64,000 bases of DNA from Ischnura elegans. Lineage: Eukaryota; Arthropoda; Insecta; Odonata; Coenagrionidae. The notes beneath the pieces are model-generated. The model worked only from the letters and a program-made list of their open reading frames with translations. It ran no database searches and was not told the origin of the DNA. The stretch lies in the NCBI RefSeq assembly GCF_921293095.1, contig NC_060254.1, positions 55,598,069 to 55,662,068 on the forward strand, written 5' to 3'. Within the stretch, counting starts at the first letter, position 1; every line of letters starts with the position of its first letter. Made by a program: the position numbers and the translations under genes. This document shows positions 33,207 through 46,029 of the stretch, in pieces.

Positions 33207-34311
33207 GTGACTCTTCGTCGGTAACTCTCAATTGGGCAGTTTCAGCTTCGTAAATACAAGGACTCATTCGTGATCTGTACATGGCTCAGGCCTTTGACAT
33301 GTGCCTAAACAGCTATGCATCTTTGTGAACTATGTAAATGAGGCAATTGATCTCATTTCCAACCCGTTCGACCGACATCATGCTGTTTATATTAGCATCA
33401 GAGGACCCCATTCATGACATGCACTTAAATTAGGTGCTTCGAGTTGCGCATGCACAGTTAAATTCAAGAAGATTGTGACGCTAGTGGTCTTGGCAAGCTC
33501 ATGAAAAAAATTAAGACTCCTCATTATATAAGTTTGATATTAGGACCAATAATTTTCCCTTACAGCGCATATCTAGTGCTGCCCAAATAGTTGAACGGCT
33601 ACATCATCTTTAGTTTTTGACCATACGCTTTCAAAATCGTATAAAAACCGTCTTTTTTGTGATTTATATTCAAGTCATATTTCTCGGACTTCTCACCTAA
33701 CGCATCAGGCAGTGCCTGAAACCCTTTCGCGAACTGATTTATCAACCCCTGGTCGTCAATGAATGATTAAAACTCCATTGCCCTCTCAACTTTAACCATG
33801 ATATCCAAATACCCAAACGCTGCCCTTACAATCTATTCTACTAGTATGTTAATAGCGTCAGGGGGTAGCCTTTCGCACCTCAACCAATGCTTGCCCACCC
33901 TGATTCGTCGTCCGCTACCCTCGCTGGTATTGTTTGAGCTTCCAAATTTTTATACAGTGGGTGCGCTGTAAGGGCAAATTATTGGTCCCAACATCAAACT
34001 TTTATCATGAGGAGTCTTACATTTTTTCGTGAGCTAGCTCTAGACCACTGGCGTCACAATCTTCTTGAATTTTACTGTGCATTACTAATTTAAGGCCATG
34101 TCATGAATGGGGTCCTCAGATGCTAATATAAACAGCGTGACGTCGGTCGTACGGGTTGGATATGAGACCAATTACCTCATTGGTATAGTTTAGAAAGGTG
34201 CACTGCTGTTTAGGTACATGTCAAAGACCTGAGCCATGTACAGAATACAAATGAGTCCGTGTCTTTATGTGGCTCAAATTGCCCTATTGAGAGTTACCGA
34301 CCGAGAGTCAT
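33207..34311. mobile_element. DNA-transposon-like element with ~380-bp inverted repeats
   Basis: The left arm from TGTGACTCTTCGTCGGTAACTCTCAAT and the right arm ending ATTGAGAGTTACCGACC followed by GAGAGTCATA are inverted copies over about 380 bp. They share TACATGGCTCAGG, TTTGACATG, CTGTTTATATTAGCATC, CCATTCATGACATG and ATTCAAGAAGATTGTGACGC. The centre (about 33590-33950) is unique and shows no transposase. The target duplication is not clear. Confidence 0.85.
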
Positions 34312-34639
34312 AAATAATTATTTTTGTATCATATGAAATTGGAGCGAAACTCTTTAGTTCCTAATTAATTAGATGTGGAAACAAGAGGATTTTCTAAGAT
34401 ACAAATTCAGCTTACCATGCCATTGCCAGTGATTATTAAAACGAGGTGGATATTTTTGGGACTTGTGTTTAATGACATTGGGGTATTTTGAATTGACGGT
34501 AATCACCAATGCCATGAAGGATGCAGCGGAGGATTCTCCTGTCAGCCACTGAATGTCCTGTTACCCACCGCGCATTCAAATGAGCGTATTGTCGAAAGAT
34601 TTTCGGATGGGAAAGTATAAGAAAGGTGCTTTTTCACTT

Positions 34640-34835
34640 TCCCCGACCGCACCTTGAATATGCAGCGTGCGTATGGGATCCAGTGCAGAAAGACTTAATC
34701 CGCGAACTAATAAAATACAAAGGAAAGCGGCGCGATTCCTCAAAAACCGAAACGGGCGTACTGACAGCGTTAGTTGCCAATTAGTGTTCATTCCGTCCCA
34801 AAATCGCCATTTATTAAAATACTCGTAATTCTGAA
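34640..34835 (+). pseudogene. CR1/L2-like LINE RT C-terminal fragment (plus strand)
   Basis: With frame changes, the translation gives RPHLEYAACVWDPVQKDLIREL, followed by NKIQRKAARFLKNRNGRTDS. This is the well-known motif series after the RT domain in CR1/L2-type LINEs, and it confirms the family assignment of the minus-strand copies. Confidence 0.85.
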
Positions 34836-34839
34836 GGTG

Positions 34840-36520
34840 AAAGGGGAAGATAATTTTCAATGGAAAAATATCTTCCCCGTATAACCGTTAATTTGAAATA
34901 AGAAAACGCGGAAGTTGTCGCCCTCTCTTCATGAGTTCGTGACGTTATTAGAATAACTATCGTTTATTCGTTACGATAGAACCTTTAAAAGAGGTAGGAA
35001 TCGCACACCAGCGTGTGAACAACAGTTTGCGAGATCGCTTTGAAGCGAGAAGAAGATGCTGAGAAAAGGATTTCCGCTCGACATCAGCTCTTAACGTCAT
35101 CAACTTATTTTTCAAATTAAATCGCAATCTACATTAAATAGACATTAGGTAACTAGCCCCTTGTATTTGATAGCAAAAATTGGCTTTTATAATAAAATTG
35201 GCTTCTGTCCTTAGCACAGGAAAAATATTGATTGCATTTGGAAACAGATGTCGTCGAGACAAAAAGCTGACGTGAAGGTCAATGGGAATAATGGTAAATA
35301 TTAAACAGTTGCACCTCATCTGAGAGAATTTTGAGCTATTTGCGAAGGAATGCTGTAAGTTTAATGGTAATATGCTATTTGCGAGGTAATGGTGCTATGG
35401 TCGGCTATAAAAGCTTGAAAGAGCACTAGGATAAAAATAAGATAGCCATTGAATTTTCCTCATACGAATAATACTCCTTATTTTCCATTTAGCATCCATG
35501 AATGTCATAAATGAAAGTTATCTTTATTTGACTAAATCAGCGATCTTTATATCGAATTTCAATCGCGTGGTCCTGAGCCTACCTCCTTAACCGGCATCCG
35601 AACGTGTCCCTGGACACCGTGTGATGATGTTGACCTTGACCTCGCCGACCTCTCAGCTTCGATCTGCGTGCTCCTTCCTCATGCGGATCGCGCCAGGCTC
35701 GTGTTCCCTGTGGCGATAGCATTTGAACCACTCGAGATAATGTCGATCGAGTAAATATTCAATCTAATGCCAGTTTTATAGGTCAAAGTAGAATACTGTA
35801 TCAATGGCTCAAGAACGACATCTCGTGGCTATTATTTACACAGATGTGTCTGTAAGAGTGTCTATTCTTTTCATGATGACCTAGGTTGGAAAAGAAGTGG
35901 CAGTTGCGAAGGAGAAATAATTTCATCTCTTCTTCTCCGCGAGAAAATTTAATGTATCAATTTTGGATTGAATGGAGGTGCATACATTAGGTTTGTAGCG
36001 TGTCAGTGTGTCTGCATTTTGCGCGGTCACACTTTAGGGTCTATCTTAGTCGTGCCAAGTGCTACAGGGGTTGGGTTTGGTTCGTTCGACGCAGAATCTC
36101 TGCGCGCACATTTTAAACTTGGTCCCAGCTCTGTAGCTCGATATTGCGTAAAGTTGCGAGCAAAAAACTTGCAAAAACGGCCCAAACACAGCCTACCTAC
36201 AAAAACAGTAGCAATGCACGATTAATTCCTGTCTCCCCACTGTAGTGGTTCTCCTTTGAAATACTCAAGCAAAGGAGAGCCTGGCACTGGCATGCCGTAA
36301 ATAATTAATTCCATGTCCCCCAGAACCCATGTGACCATTTCTCGCAGTAGGGCCGTGATTCTCGCGATTGGACCATGATTCTCATGATTGGACCATGACA
36401 AGCAACAAGGTTACAACCGGTAGCCCAGCAAGGTCAACCTGGGTGCAGAAGACGCAGGTGGACACTGCTTGTCCCCGATACGTAATAAATTGAAATCAAA
36501 CGCAATCCATAATTATGTTC
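34840..36520. other. Noncoding stretch
   Basis: No supported exon. A GC-richer patch at about 35580-35740 (GACACCGTGTGATGATG, CCTTGACCTCGCC) is unlike its flanks and could be regulatory. That is inference from composition only. Confidence 0.4.
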
Positions 36521-36521
36521 A

Positions 36522-37352
36522 AGAAAGGCTATTCGGGCCTTTAGCCGGGTTATCTTTTTTAATTCGGCCGACGCGACGTTTCGGAACCCAAGTCGCCTTG
36601 CATCATCATGGCTGATGGTGAGAGTATGAAGTGGTTCAGGTTTTATACTGTTTGTCAGGTGTGACGTGATTGGTCGCGAGTCAACTAACCGAATTCTCCT
36701 TAGAATCTACTTGTACGCATTGCCGAGTGATTACCCGGCGTCCGATTACCCGTCGCAGTTGAGAATGACGGCCTTGAGGCAAAATTCTGGGAAAGACAGA
36801 CAAAGTTATCCATTGAAATCCAGCTTGCAAGAAGTCTTGGCCTATTTTCACCCTCTCGCCGTCAGCCCTGATGATGTGGCCGAACAGTGGGAAACAGTGA
36901 AACAGTAAAGAAATCAATTTGACTGATTGAATGCAAATGAGTATTTTTTTAGTCACTCGCTTATCTCAGATGTAATCCCCTAACTGCTACGTCACCTCAC
37001 TTCCTTCCCCAAACCTTTTTTTACCTTATGACATGACGCAAGTCCGCAATTTTGTTTTATCTCTATGATGTCTCTGATGATGTAATCCTGTTAACTTCGT
37101 TTCTTTACCTCCTCAGCAATAGGAGTTTGTTATCTGTATTTGTCAGAAATAGGAATTTGTTAGTGCCCGATGTGATGATGATTATCAGGCAATCGAAACT
37201 CATGTTGTGACCTGTGAAACAAAATTAGTGGTCAGTGCGATATCTTCGTTTATCAATCAGCCCTGATGGTGGAACGCGACTCGGTTTCCGAAACGTCAGC
37301 CGAATGGAGAGAGATAAACCAGCTGGAAACCGGAATAGCCTTTCTTAACTAC
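36522..37352. mobile_element. Inverted-repeat element with ribozyme-like arms, Penelope-related
   Basis: The arms 36522-36625 and 37255-37352 are inverted: AAGAAAGGCTATTCGGG to GCCGACGCGACGTTTCGGAACC at the left, and CGAAACGTCAGCCGAAT to GGAATAGCCTTTCTT at the right. Each arm has the series CTGATGRTG, a stem-forming stretch, then CCGAAACGTC, resembling a hammerhead core (CUGANGA...GAAAC...GUC) with one deviating base. The internal 630 bp shows no clear RT. Confidence 0.6.
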
Positions 37353-37440
37353 CTTCGCCGTGAAAGTATAAGATCTATTATTATATTCTTTACCTACATA
37401 GTTTTACCGGCATTTTCCGCCTGAGATATGTCCATAGCCC

Positions 37441-37770
37441 AAGGGCGTACCCAGGATCAAAACTAGGGGGGCATGCCATGGTTGCTCAAGTTGTAACATT
37501 TAAGCATGGAAAAGGTTAATATAAACCAACATTTTAAGAAACTATAACAGCGCTTTATTAATTTTTTTAAATATTTGCTTGAAATAATTATTTTAGTCAC
37601 ATGTCACATCTTATGTCACGAAATCATTTTTCGTGGGGTTATGGAAAATTTGTTGATAACTTTCGTTTCAATCCAGTCCTGTTTTCCTTAATTTCCTAGA
37701 CTTTTGTGATTTTTGCTTCTGGAGGGGGTCCGCTGCCCCCTCCTGCCCTTCGCTGGGTACGCCCATGAAA
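37441..37770. mobile_element. MITE with TIR GGGCGTACCCAG
   Basis: CAAGGGCGTACCCAGGAT at the left is inverted to CGCTGGGTACGCCCATG at the right, with G-rich (CTAGGGGGGCATG) and C-rich (CGCTGCCCCCTCCTGCCC) subterminal tracts. It resembles the hAT MITEs elsewhere, but no 8-bp duplication is found. Confidence 0.7.
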
Positions 37771-38689
37771 TGTCATGAAATCCAACCACGTTCAATATTG
37801 AACTATTTCAAGTTCGCTGATAGATCGAAAAAAGGCCTCAATTTATTCGTGCTCTCTTCTCAGTGCTTTACAGTCGCTTTCCGCACGCGCAATTCGTGCC
37901 TAAAAGTTGACTGCTAGGACAGTCAACCCAACCGCCAACTCAGACTTAACGGCGAGGTTCAAGATATTTAAGCTCTTCAATCGGCCACGAAAGATTTTAT
38001 CGCTTTCCCTGTTTTGTTTCGGGTGGTCACTAAATTTAGGATTCGACTCTCATTTCCCATTCTATTGAAGTATGGGCGAAATCTCTATGTCAACATTTTA
38101 ATTATAGAAAATACGGTAATTAGTATCTTGGCTAGGTATGGGTACCTTCTCTGCTTCGGCTTCCATTACATTTCTGCGGGTCGAATAATGGGGAAGTGTT
38201 TTAGGATTGGTTGGAGTATTGTGTTCATAGAAAAGACGCTATTTCTCGTCCATTCAAAGTCGTATAATTCTACGATATTGAAAAAATTATTCGACCCTTA
38301 ATTGACTGTTTATTATCATGACACTCATGGAAAATTATGGCATATCAGAAATACTCCTCCCATTCTTGTCACTCAATATTCTTACCCGCACCTTTCCTAA
38401 TAACCACCTACTTCACCAACCAAAATTCCATATTACTCTCTCCCAGAGATCACCTTTTTACGGACACTCTACGTTATTCATCGCCATTCCGCTTACCTAC
38501 GCTTCCCTGGATTTCTCAATGCCCTTCAGATCACCGAAGAGGCAGCTTCGAAAAGCCATCTTCTCCTGAATCTTCGCTTTATCCTATTTATAGTTTTCTT
38601 ATAGTTTATATTTGTTAAAACTTCAGATTATAAGTTTTGTATGCGATGTAAAGCCGTATCGGCTGTATTTGAATAATTAAATAAATAAA

Positions 38690-38990
38690 TATCCTACCGG
38701 AGATTTCTCTGTCGCCGTGCTCTGGGGCGGTTATGCAACCGGGTGGGCATACGTGTGTTTGCGTTCAGCCGGACTTCCAGGGGTCAACTCGTGAACGCAA
38801 TACTCGCCCGTATATCCGGGCTGACTCACTTTTCTTTTCCGTTCCAAGTGTCGCGGCGTTGGCAAGCGGTCAACTTCTCCCGTTGTGAATATGGCCGTGC
38901 GACAAGTGTATGATTAGTCGTGCATCACTTCCCTGCACACGTCACCTCCTGCCAAGGGAGTCGACGTCCGCAATGTGGAAGCGTGGTCAA
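38690..38990. other. GC-richer unique patch
   Basis: The sequence has balanced GC content and no repeat landmarks, between AT-rich flanks. There is no splice-bounded frame. It is a candidate conserved noncoding element only by composition. Confidence 0.3.
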
Positions 38991-39161
38991 TGTTTCCATG
39001 TGTACATTTGCCTTCCTTTTAAGTTGTTGAATTCGTTTGATTACTTGATCAAATACAGAATTTATACCAAATTAGTGAAATAGTTACATGATAATGATGG
39101 ATATAAGTTATAAGTGCAACATATAAGCAAAACATAAGATAATTAATAGTACCTGGCGTAG

Positions 39162-39240
39162 CTTGGTGGAAATCCACAATCGTAGGAATAGAAGGAACAA
39201 CTTTGCTATTTCCACATGGTAATTTATTGAGACCGACCAT
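39162..39240 (+). mobile_element. Penelope-type terminal-repeat arm, partial
   Basis: GGAATAGAAGGAACAACTTTGCTATTTCC then GGTAATTTATTGAGACCGACCATGG matches the hairpin arms at 39639-39835 and stops exactly at ACCATGG. Confidence 0.6.
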
Positions 39241-39638
39241 GGATTTTCAATTGCAATTTTGGAACGCATAACGGCAATAAATTATGGTGGTCCACATACA
39301 GGTCCTCTTTCTTGGATCACTGAAGTTTCTCATTCTGGAGAGATTAATACACATCAAATTCCATTTCTGATAAATAATAAATATTATTAGCATTATTATC
39401 GGTATTTTACGCCGGTTTCACTGTCTTCCGGCTTGTGCAATGAATTTTAGTGGTAATCACTAACATGCATGGAAATGGTCGAAAGAAAGCAGTGTCCTTC
39501 CTTCCTTGGACCTAGCTACCTGTCAAAAACGTAAGGAAAGGGGAAACGGTAGGAAAGGTAACCTTCTTTCTTCTCGTTCAACTTGAGAAAATCAATGATT
39601 TCTTCGAGTGCCTGTATTGATAAGAATATAATTGAAAC

Positions 39639-39835
39639 ATAGGAATAGAAGGAATTATGACTTTGCTATTTCCACATGGTAATTTATTGAGACCGACCAT
39701 GGTTTCGTTACAGAGTAACATTATCAGGGTCCTTTTCCACCTTGATAATGTTACGTTGTAACGAAACCATGGTCGGTCTCAATAAATTACCATGTGGAAA
39801 TAGCAAAGTTGTTGTCCCTTCTATTCCTTCCAAAA
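39639..39835. mobile_element. Large near-perfect hairpin, ACCATGGTCGG family
   Basis: Two arms of about 95 bp are inverted with only a few mismatches. The left contains CTTTGCTATTTCCACATGG and GAGACCGACCATGGTTTCG, the right the reverse complement. They meet at a short loop near 39734. The small stem AACATTATCA..TGATAATGTT sits at the tip. Relatives are at 17158 and 63503. Confidence 0.8.
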
Positions 39836-39839
39836 CATA

Positions 39840-41520
39840 AGAGACAAGATTTCAAAATTACAAGCGAAAAAATTCAACGAAAATAAAATTACTTTTCCAA
39901 AAATGATTTCCCCGAATTCCACCTGAGAGATGCAACTTATTTTCTCATTGTAATGTTTGGTTTATTTTGGTGGATTCTGAATGAATTTGCTCACATAGCA
40001 TAGAGAAAAAGTTAAGTTTTCAAATGTTATATTGACCTTTCAAATGAAGAAGTCTTGCGCTATCCCGGCGCATTTTGTTAATGAGTATTAGAAGTTGAGG
40101 GAAACTCTTCACTTAGGACAGTTAACCAAATGAATTCGAACTAACAGGCACACTGGGATTATTTTATTTTGCAGAGTCATGGTATGGCCATCCCATTTTA
40201 ATATATTTTTAGGCAAACGCTGAGGCTTTTTTGCTCGTTGGCAATTGTGTGTTGCTAAAAGTACCGGAGAAAGCTGACCAAGGCCTCGTATTGGTAGAAA
40301 AGTGTATTTAATTTGTGCCCTTATTATTTAGGAGAAAATCATGTCCATCCTTGCATAAAATCCATGATATCGTTTGCTTATAATTCTTGGCCGTTAGCTG
40401 AAGTGACAGAAACCAAAATATATGTGTCACCTGCATTCAATATAGGAAGTGCACTTGGTACAGACGTGAATTTCTTTAGGAAGGTCATGGTATATGTCGA
40501 GGAAGAATGTCCTACAAAGAGTAGATCCCTGGGGTACACCATTGTAACTATTTTTCATGTGTTACCTGTTTTCCTATCTTTAGTGTTAGATACGCTTTGA
40601 TATCTATCGTTAGGATTTGACACTATCCAGTTATACGATATTCCTATGGTGTCCTTTGGGACGATACCAATAGTCTCTGCTACGCGCTGGGGTATGTAGG
40701 CTATTTGTTGAAGGAGACCATTGAAATCCTCCTTGAAAAATCCGTCTTGAAAAATCCACCTTGAAAACAATAAAATTAACGAATGAATGAATAAAATCAA
40801 GCGGACCTTGTGCTTAAAACTCATCAATTCTTGGTGATCGGTGCTGAAGTTAATCAGGGGAAAAGGATAGAAACGTTGAGAGAAATGGACTAGATCCCTG
40901 AAGGAGAATTTTTGACGGAAGGAAAATGCAAAATTATGATTTTCCAATAAAATTTCAATAATACAATTAGTACTAATGTAATAGACTTATAACATGGAGA
41001 ACCAATTTGTCTGATCGTCAGTAGTTAAAGTGTAAGTGGAAGAGATTATTATATTTTGTTGTAGTTGCGAAAAAGGCGTTGCCTTTCTTTATTCATGTCT
41101 AAAATATCATTTAATTCTCAACACTTTTACTTGCTTTTAAACGCACAAAGTGCCTAACCAATGTATGACATCATTAAATTGGTGACATTAAAAGCTAACA
41201 AAATAATGGAGGAGAATAAAATATTTTTCAAATCGATATAAAAAGATTCCACTGATTAGAGGCTGACACTGAGGATTTTGCATTTGTTTGTCCTGTCTAT
41301 CACTCGACTCGGGTCCCGAAGTCATGTAGTAGTGATGAAAGAACGGAAATCACCCGTCTTTCTGATTCCTTTCCGCTTGGATCGATAGTTTTCTTTTAGT
41401 GCCGTTGGGCGATGCTCGTGTCCAGCTTCTCGGCCTTGGGTCGTTCATTCATCGTGCGGGACGCTGCGATAAATGTGTGCTGTAAGTGCGATGCATGAGC
41501 TGCCAACTCCTATAACCTCT
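39840..41520. other. Noncoding stretch
   Basis: No gene recognised. Frames at 40313-40600 and 40555-40947 have no domain or splice support. Confidence 0.4.
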
Positions 41521-41529
41521 CTTACACAC

Positions 41530-44130
41530 TAGGGTGGTGCGAAAAAACTCAAGTTCCAAATTTCGTGTCGTAATAGTGCGGAAAAGTTGCGATACGTTAG
41601 TACAAGAAAAACAAAAAAAGAATTATTAAAATCGGACGTCATCTTCCGATCCCGCAAAGCACCTCAAAAAATGACAAAAATGAAAAAAATTGTTTTTTTT
41701 TCGTTGTAAAAAAATTAAATTAAATTAATATCTTTTAACGCTATAGCAAAAAATGATTACAAATAGCATAGGTTATTATTTATATATGCATATTTATGGC
41801 TTTTAACTGTTATTGCCGATCGCACAAGATCATTAAAAATGTATACATTTTGCAATTTAGCCGGTTTTTCAGAGTTGTGTCATAATAACTTAAGGGAATA
41901 TTTTAGTCTAAAATACATGTTTGATTATGCAGCTCTTCCTTTGTTTATATATGATTTAATAATATTTAAACAACCCAGAACTCACCGCGGAGAGGTGGCC
42001 GCACTTTGAGTTCTACCCACACCCTCCATCCATCCAACCAATGAGGGTTACTGCTTCTACAATATTTAAATTTTTTGTCCTTCTTTTAAATTTTGACTTT
42101 TGAAAACTACTTTGTACTGCGATTTAGTGGTAAGGTCTGGCATAACGGACCTTGATTTGAATTAGCCCTAATAAATCCATCTCTGGATCGATAGCCACAC
42201 AGCTTAAGGGATGCCTCCGTTACCAATTTCACACACGGCTCCATTGCTTGCGTGTGATATGGGAAGTTATAATATCCCAATCTTATTTATCGCCAGATTC
42301 AATGAAGGAAGCTATTTCTTCATTAGTAATTATTCTCATAAGAAGAGGTGGAGTAGATAGTTTGACTACATTCCAGTCAATCAATTCTATATGGTCAGTT
42401 ATTTCGAAGTTCATGGTAGGAGTAATGAAGTTTACGATAGGTTTGCCTTTTGGTTAAGTCTGTCTGGCTTTAAATACTCTTTTTAGCCCTAGCTCTCTAA
42501 TGTGCCTTCTGTAATAAAAAACCATCGCCATCAATACATTCTCTTCGTGATCAAAGTTAGAGTTCCGTTCAATAACAGGGAAAACTACTTTCTTTTAATA
42601 TCCAGGTATGTATCGAGAGGTTTCCTTTGTTCTGTTCACAGGAGCCATATAGCATGTGAAAATGGTTCAGTATCCCGGTTTGCTAAGTCATTTGGAAAGT
42701 CGGCACTTGTGATTGCTTGACTAATATCAATAAGATATCTTTGGTCCTTGCTCAAAATTTATCTATCAACTGGTAGAATTTCACATTCAATTGTTTGGAA
42801 ATGCAGTTTGGAAGCTTTCCACAACCATTCATATTAGTCCAATTGGCCCACCAAATGATTTTTGGCCACTTGTTTCACCATCTAAATACTGAAAAATATG
42901 ACAAAAGTAATTCAATGAAATGAAGTAACCCAACTGCCCACTGCAGCGGGTGTCATTGGTGTTTTACGAGCTTTCTAATAGTGCAATCTTTCCATCTAAT
43001 GTTGATGTTCGTGCCATCACAGCAAACTAACTCTAAGAACTCTAATGATACTCCTTGATTAGAGAGATAAGATAGTATGGAGACCACTAAATCTTTAGCA
43101 GACCCGGAGCTTGGAGAAACATAACTCAAATACACAAAAGCGAGTTCTTTTATTAGAGAATGGTGTTCCGCTATAACTATCCGACAGTACTCCTTCGATT
43201 CAATCATTTCTATTACTATGGTATTGTCTACCCTTCCGTCAAAGTATAACCCTGTAGCTCACCTAAATCAAGATGGATTTGCTGTAAATCGCTTATAATA
43301 TTTTTCTTTTCCCTTTTAATTCTACATCGGTCAATGAACTTAGAAGTATATTCTTCAGTTATAACACCAATCGGAAGATGACAGGTACACTTGATGCTAT
43401 AGCAGCAGCTGTACGGTGAGACACCCCGCATTGATCACAATGAAAAGCTGTACTTTGGAATTTTACCCTCATTTGCCATGGTGATTTATATTTTTTTGGA
43501 TGTACTAGGCATGTAATCTTCCTAGTCAACAAATTTCTCCATGATTGTTCAACTTTGCGTTGCGTCATTTAAAACCTCAACATCTTCACTTTCGGTTTCA
43601 ATAGGGTTAACATGCTGCCTTTTCATGTACCATAATGTGGAATAAATATATATTATTATTATTATTTTTAAAGTGCAATTTTGTCTTTCAATTCTAGTGG
43701 TCAGTTTTATTGTCATTTTTGATCTAAAGAGCTAATTAAAACTTCTCAAAAATTATCCTCAAGTAATTATTACAAAACTCTGAAAAATAGGCGAAATAGC
43801 AAAATTTATACATTTTTAATGATCTTGTGTGATCGGTAATAACAGTTAAAAGCCATAAATATGCATATATATATATATATATAATAACCTATGCTATTTG
43901 TAATCATTTTTTGCTACAGCGTTAAAAGGTATTAATTTAATTTAATTTTTTTACAACGAAAAATAAACAATTTTTTTCATTTTTGTCATTTTTTGAGGTG
44001 CTTTGCGGGATCGGAAGATGACGTCCGATTTTAATAATTCTTTTTTTGTTTTTCTTGTACTAACGTATCGCAACTTTTCCGCACTATTACGACACGAAAT
44101 TTGGAACTTGAGTTTTTTCGCACCACCCTA
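41530..44130 (-). mobile_element. hAT-like DNA transposon with ~375-bp TIRs
   Basis: The element starts TAGGGTGGTGCGAAAAAACTC and ends with the exact inverse. The 8-bp target duplication TTACACAC occurs on both sides (41522-41529 and 44131-44138). The inverted arms cover about 41530-41905 and 43755-44130 with high similarity. The 8-bp duplication and a YARNG-type terminus fit the hAT superfamily. A minus-strand transposase-like pseudogene occupies the interior. Confidence 0.92.
42240..43570 (-). pseudogene. Transposase-like ORF remains inside the hAT-like element
   Basis: Minus-strand segments in order are: QSWRNLLTRKITCLVHPKKY...FHCDQCGVSHRTAAAIASSV (43568-43359), FIDRCRIKREKKNIISDLQQIHLDL (about 43330-43228), EYCRIVIAEHHSLIKELAFVYLSYVSPSSGSAKDLVVSILSYLS...FLELVCCDGTNINIRWK (43207-42953), YLDGETSG..SFGGPIG (about 42890-42830), and near the end TQAMEPCVKLVTEAS...CGYRSRDGFIR (about 42240-42150). 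Frameshifts and stops break it into at least four pieces. I recognise this as an unannotated transposase-like family seen in many invertebrates, but cannot place catalytic residues with certainty. Confidence 0.7.
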
Positions 44131-44314
44131 TTACACACACACCCCCTGTCATCCTCCCATCAAGCCACGGCCCCCGGCGTTTCTACCGATGAAAGGACTC
44201 CAGGCCGTATGAGAGCATCCTCATTTATTCCATGTTAATTGGACGAGGATCTTTCTTTCCTTGTTGTGCATCCTTTGTTCCACAACTGCCGACCACTGCG
44301 TTGCCAGGAATACA

Positions 44315-44375
44315 TCTGCATCTACATGCACTACCCCGCAAGCCACTTCTGTATGCGGGGAGGTTTTATGACACC
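44315..44375 (-). pseudogene. CR1/L2-like LINE fragment (short)
   Basis: CATCTACATGCACTACCCCGC and AAGCCACTTCTGTATGCGGGGAGG match the terminal landmarks of the family at 14390. Confidence 0.5.
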
Positions 44376-44419
44376 CTCTTTTACCATAAAAAGAATACAA
44401 TAAATACACGTAAAACAGA

Positions 44420-45475
44420 AAAATGAACTAATTGCGCGTTGGGAATATTGGCTACCTAAGTTAAACCTAGCATTTATTTAAGACCCTTTTGTATTTCTCC
44501 ATCCGTAAAAAATTTGTGCGATATAGTATTCGTTTTCGACCTATGCAGAAAAACCGTTTCAGGCGCTGTTTAGGAAATTCTTTTATTCGAAGCCAATCGC
44601 TGGTTTGTCCAGACAAACTACGTGTCGATTCATTCCCGCGGGAAATCTCATGAATTGCGTCAAGCATGGTTTCCTTATTATAGCATTGTAAATAATACAA
44701 ACTCATCTTTAATTTTTCAGGGCATACAGAGTTGACTCTTTTCGATAAATACCTGTATTCATAATGATTCCCATGAGATTTTATTATATATTATGCAATC
44801 ATATATAATACAATATTATAGAATAAATTACAAGTATTAATTTGCTCCCTAACATTATAAAACATATTCCATCACTTAGCGCATTTTTCCTGATTTTCTG
44901 GCCTGTAGTACCATCTTTTGAACTCACTGTGCATTAATTGTGCAAATTTATAATCAATAGACATAAATAAACCATAAGCAAATAAAAGAATTAATAAAAA
45001 ACAATAAATTAACTGTGTACTATTTATAATTTACACAGTGGTAGCTTTGATTCAGCGCGGAATGGACATGTTTTTCACGCAACTATGCGTTTTATTCGGC
45101 GTTGGGTAGGAATGCTCCGATTTCATTAAAATTTTGCAGAGGCATTGAAGGAAAACTGGTGGGTTAGGGCGCAAAATTTTTGAATTCGCAACAATAAGGG
45201 ACACCCTAGTACATACTTAAAGATAAAGGTGGAAGTAGGTGAAGCCATAATAGCGATGGTTGGGTCGTCCCCCCCAGTTGAGTGCGGGGGCGTTGACCCT
45301 ATTTGGTCACTCGCCAATTTCATTTCGTCCGCGCGACCTCTTTTTATCTAGTGCAGTGCTGCTCTGCAACCAAAAGACTGCATCATGTGACCCAATAACA
45401 TGACCCCCACCCGACCCCTCGATGAACCTTGGAAGACATAGCCGCGTAGCCTGGTAGTAGAACTTAACAAAATCT
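44420..45475. other. AT-rich noncoding stretch
   Basis: Very AT-rich around 44750-45030. No gene or recognised element. Confidence 0.4.
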
Positions 45476-45570
45476 ATATGTATATATAAAAGAGGATGTC
45501 TGTCCGCCATCCGTTTCCTTGCGGCTGAGCGGATTGCGACCAAAGTTAGTACATAGGTGCACACTGCACC

Positions 45571-45830
45571 CGAGGCCGGATCCAGAATTTTATTCAGAGG
45601 GAGGGGGGGGCACAAGGGTTTGACAGGCAAACTGTCTTCTTATATTTAAGATTAAAAACTACATGCAACAATTACTGTGCGAAATATTCTCTTTATTTTA
45701 ATATGAAAGTTATTAATATGAAATTAAATAATTAAGGCTCCGTAATGTACAAAAGAAAACGAATGTAATGGTAACCGTTTAAGAAATCTTGTCTTTTTTT
45801 TTAAACGTGCCCCCCCTAAATCCGCCAAAG
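45571..45830. mobile_element. hAT-type MITE (GGCCGGATCC ends)
   Basis: The left end CGAGGCCGGATCCAG and right end CTAAATCCGCCAAAG are imperfect inverted repeats with G-rich and C-rich subterminal tracts. The flanking octamers ACTGCACC and GCTGCACA fit a diverged 8-bp duplication. Confidence 0.65.
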
Positions 45831-46029
45831 GCTGCACATCATGCTCCCGAACTTCGTAGCGCTAATTTCGATTGTGTCCGACGCGTCGTTTGCGTTGTTT
45901 TCTCATTACCGTTTGTTACGTCACGTCATACAACTTCTGTGAACGGTTGGTCATCCTGCTGGTTAGGCACATCTCTTTTCATGTTCAAAGGGAAACATGA
46001 AAATCCCATATAATCATGAAATGCAAATA

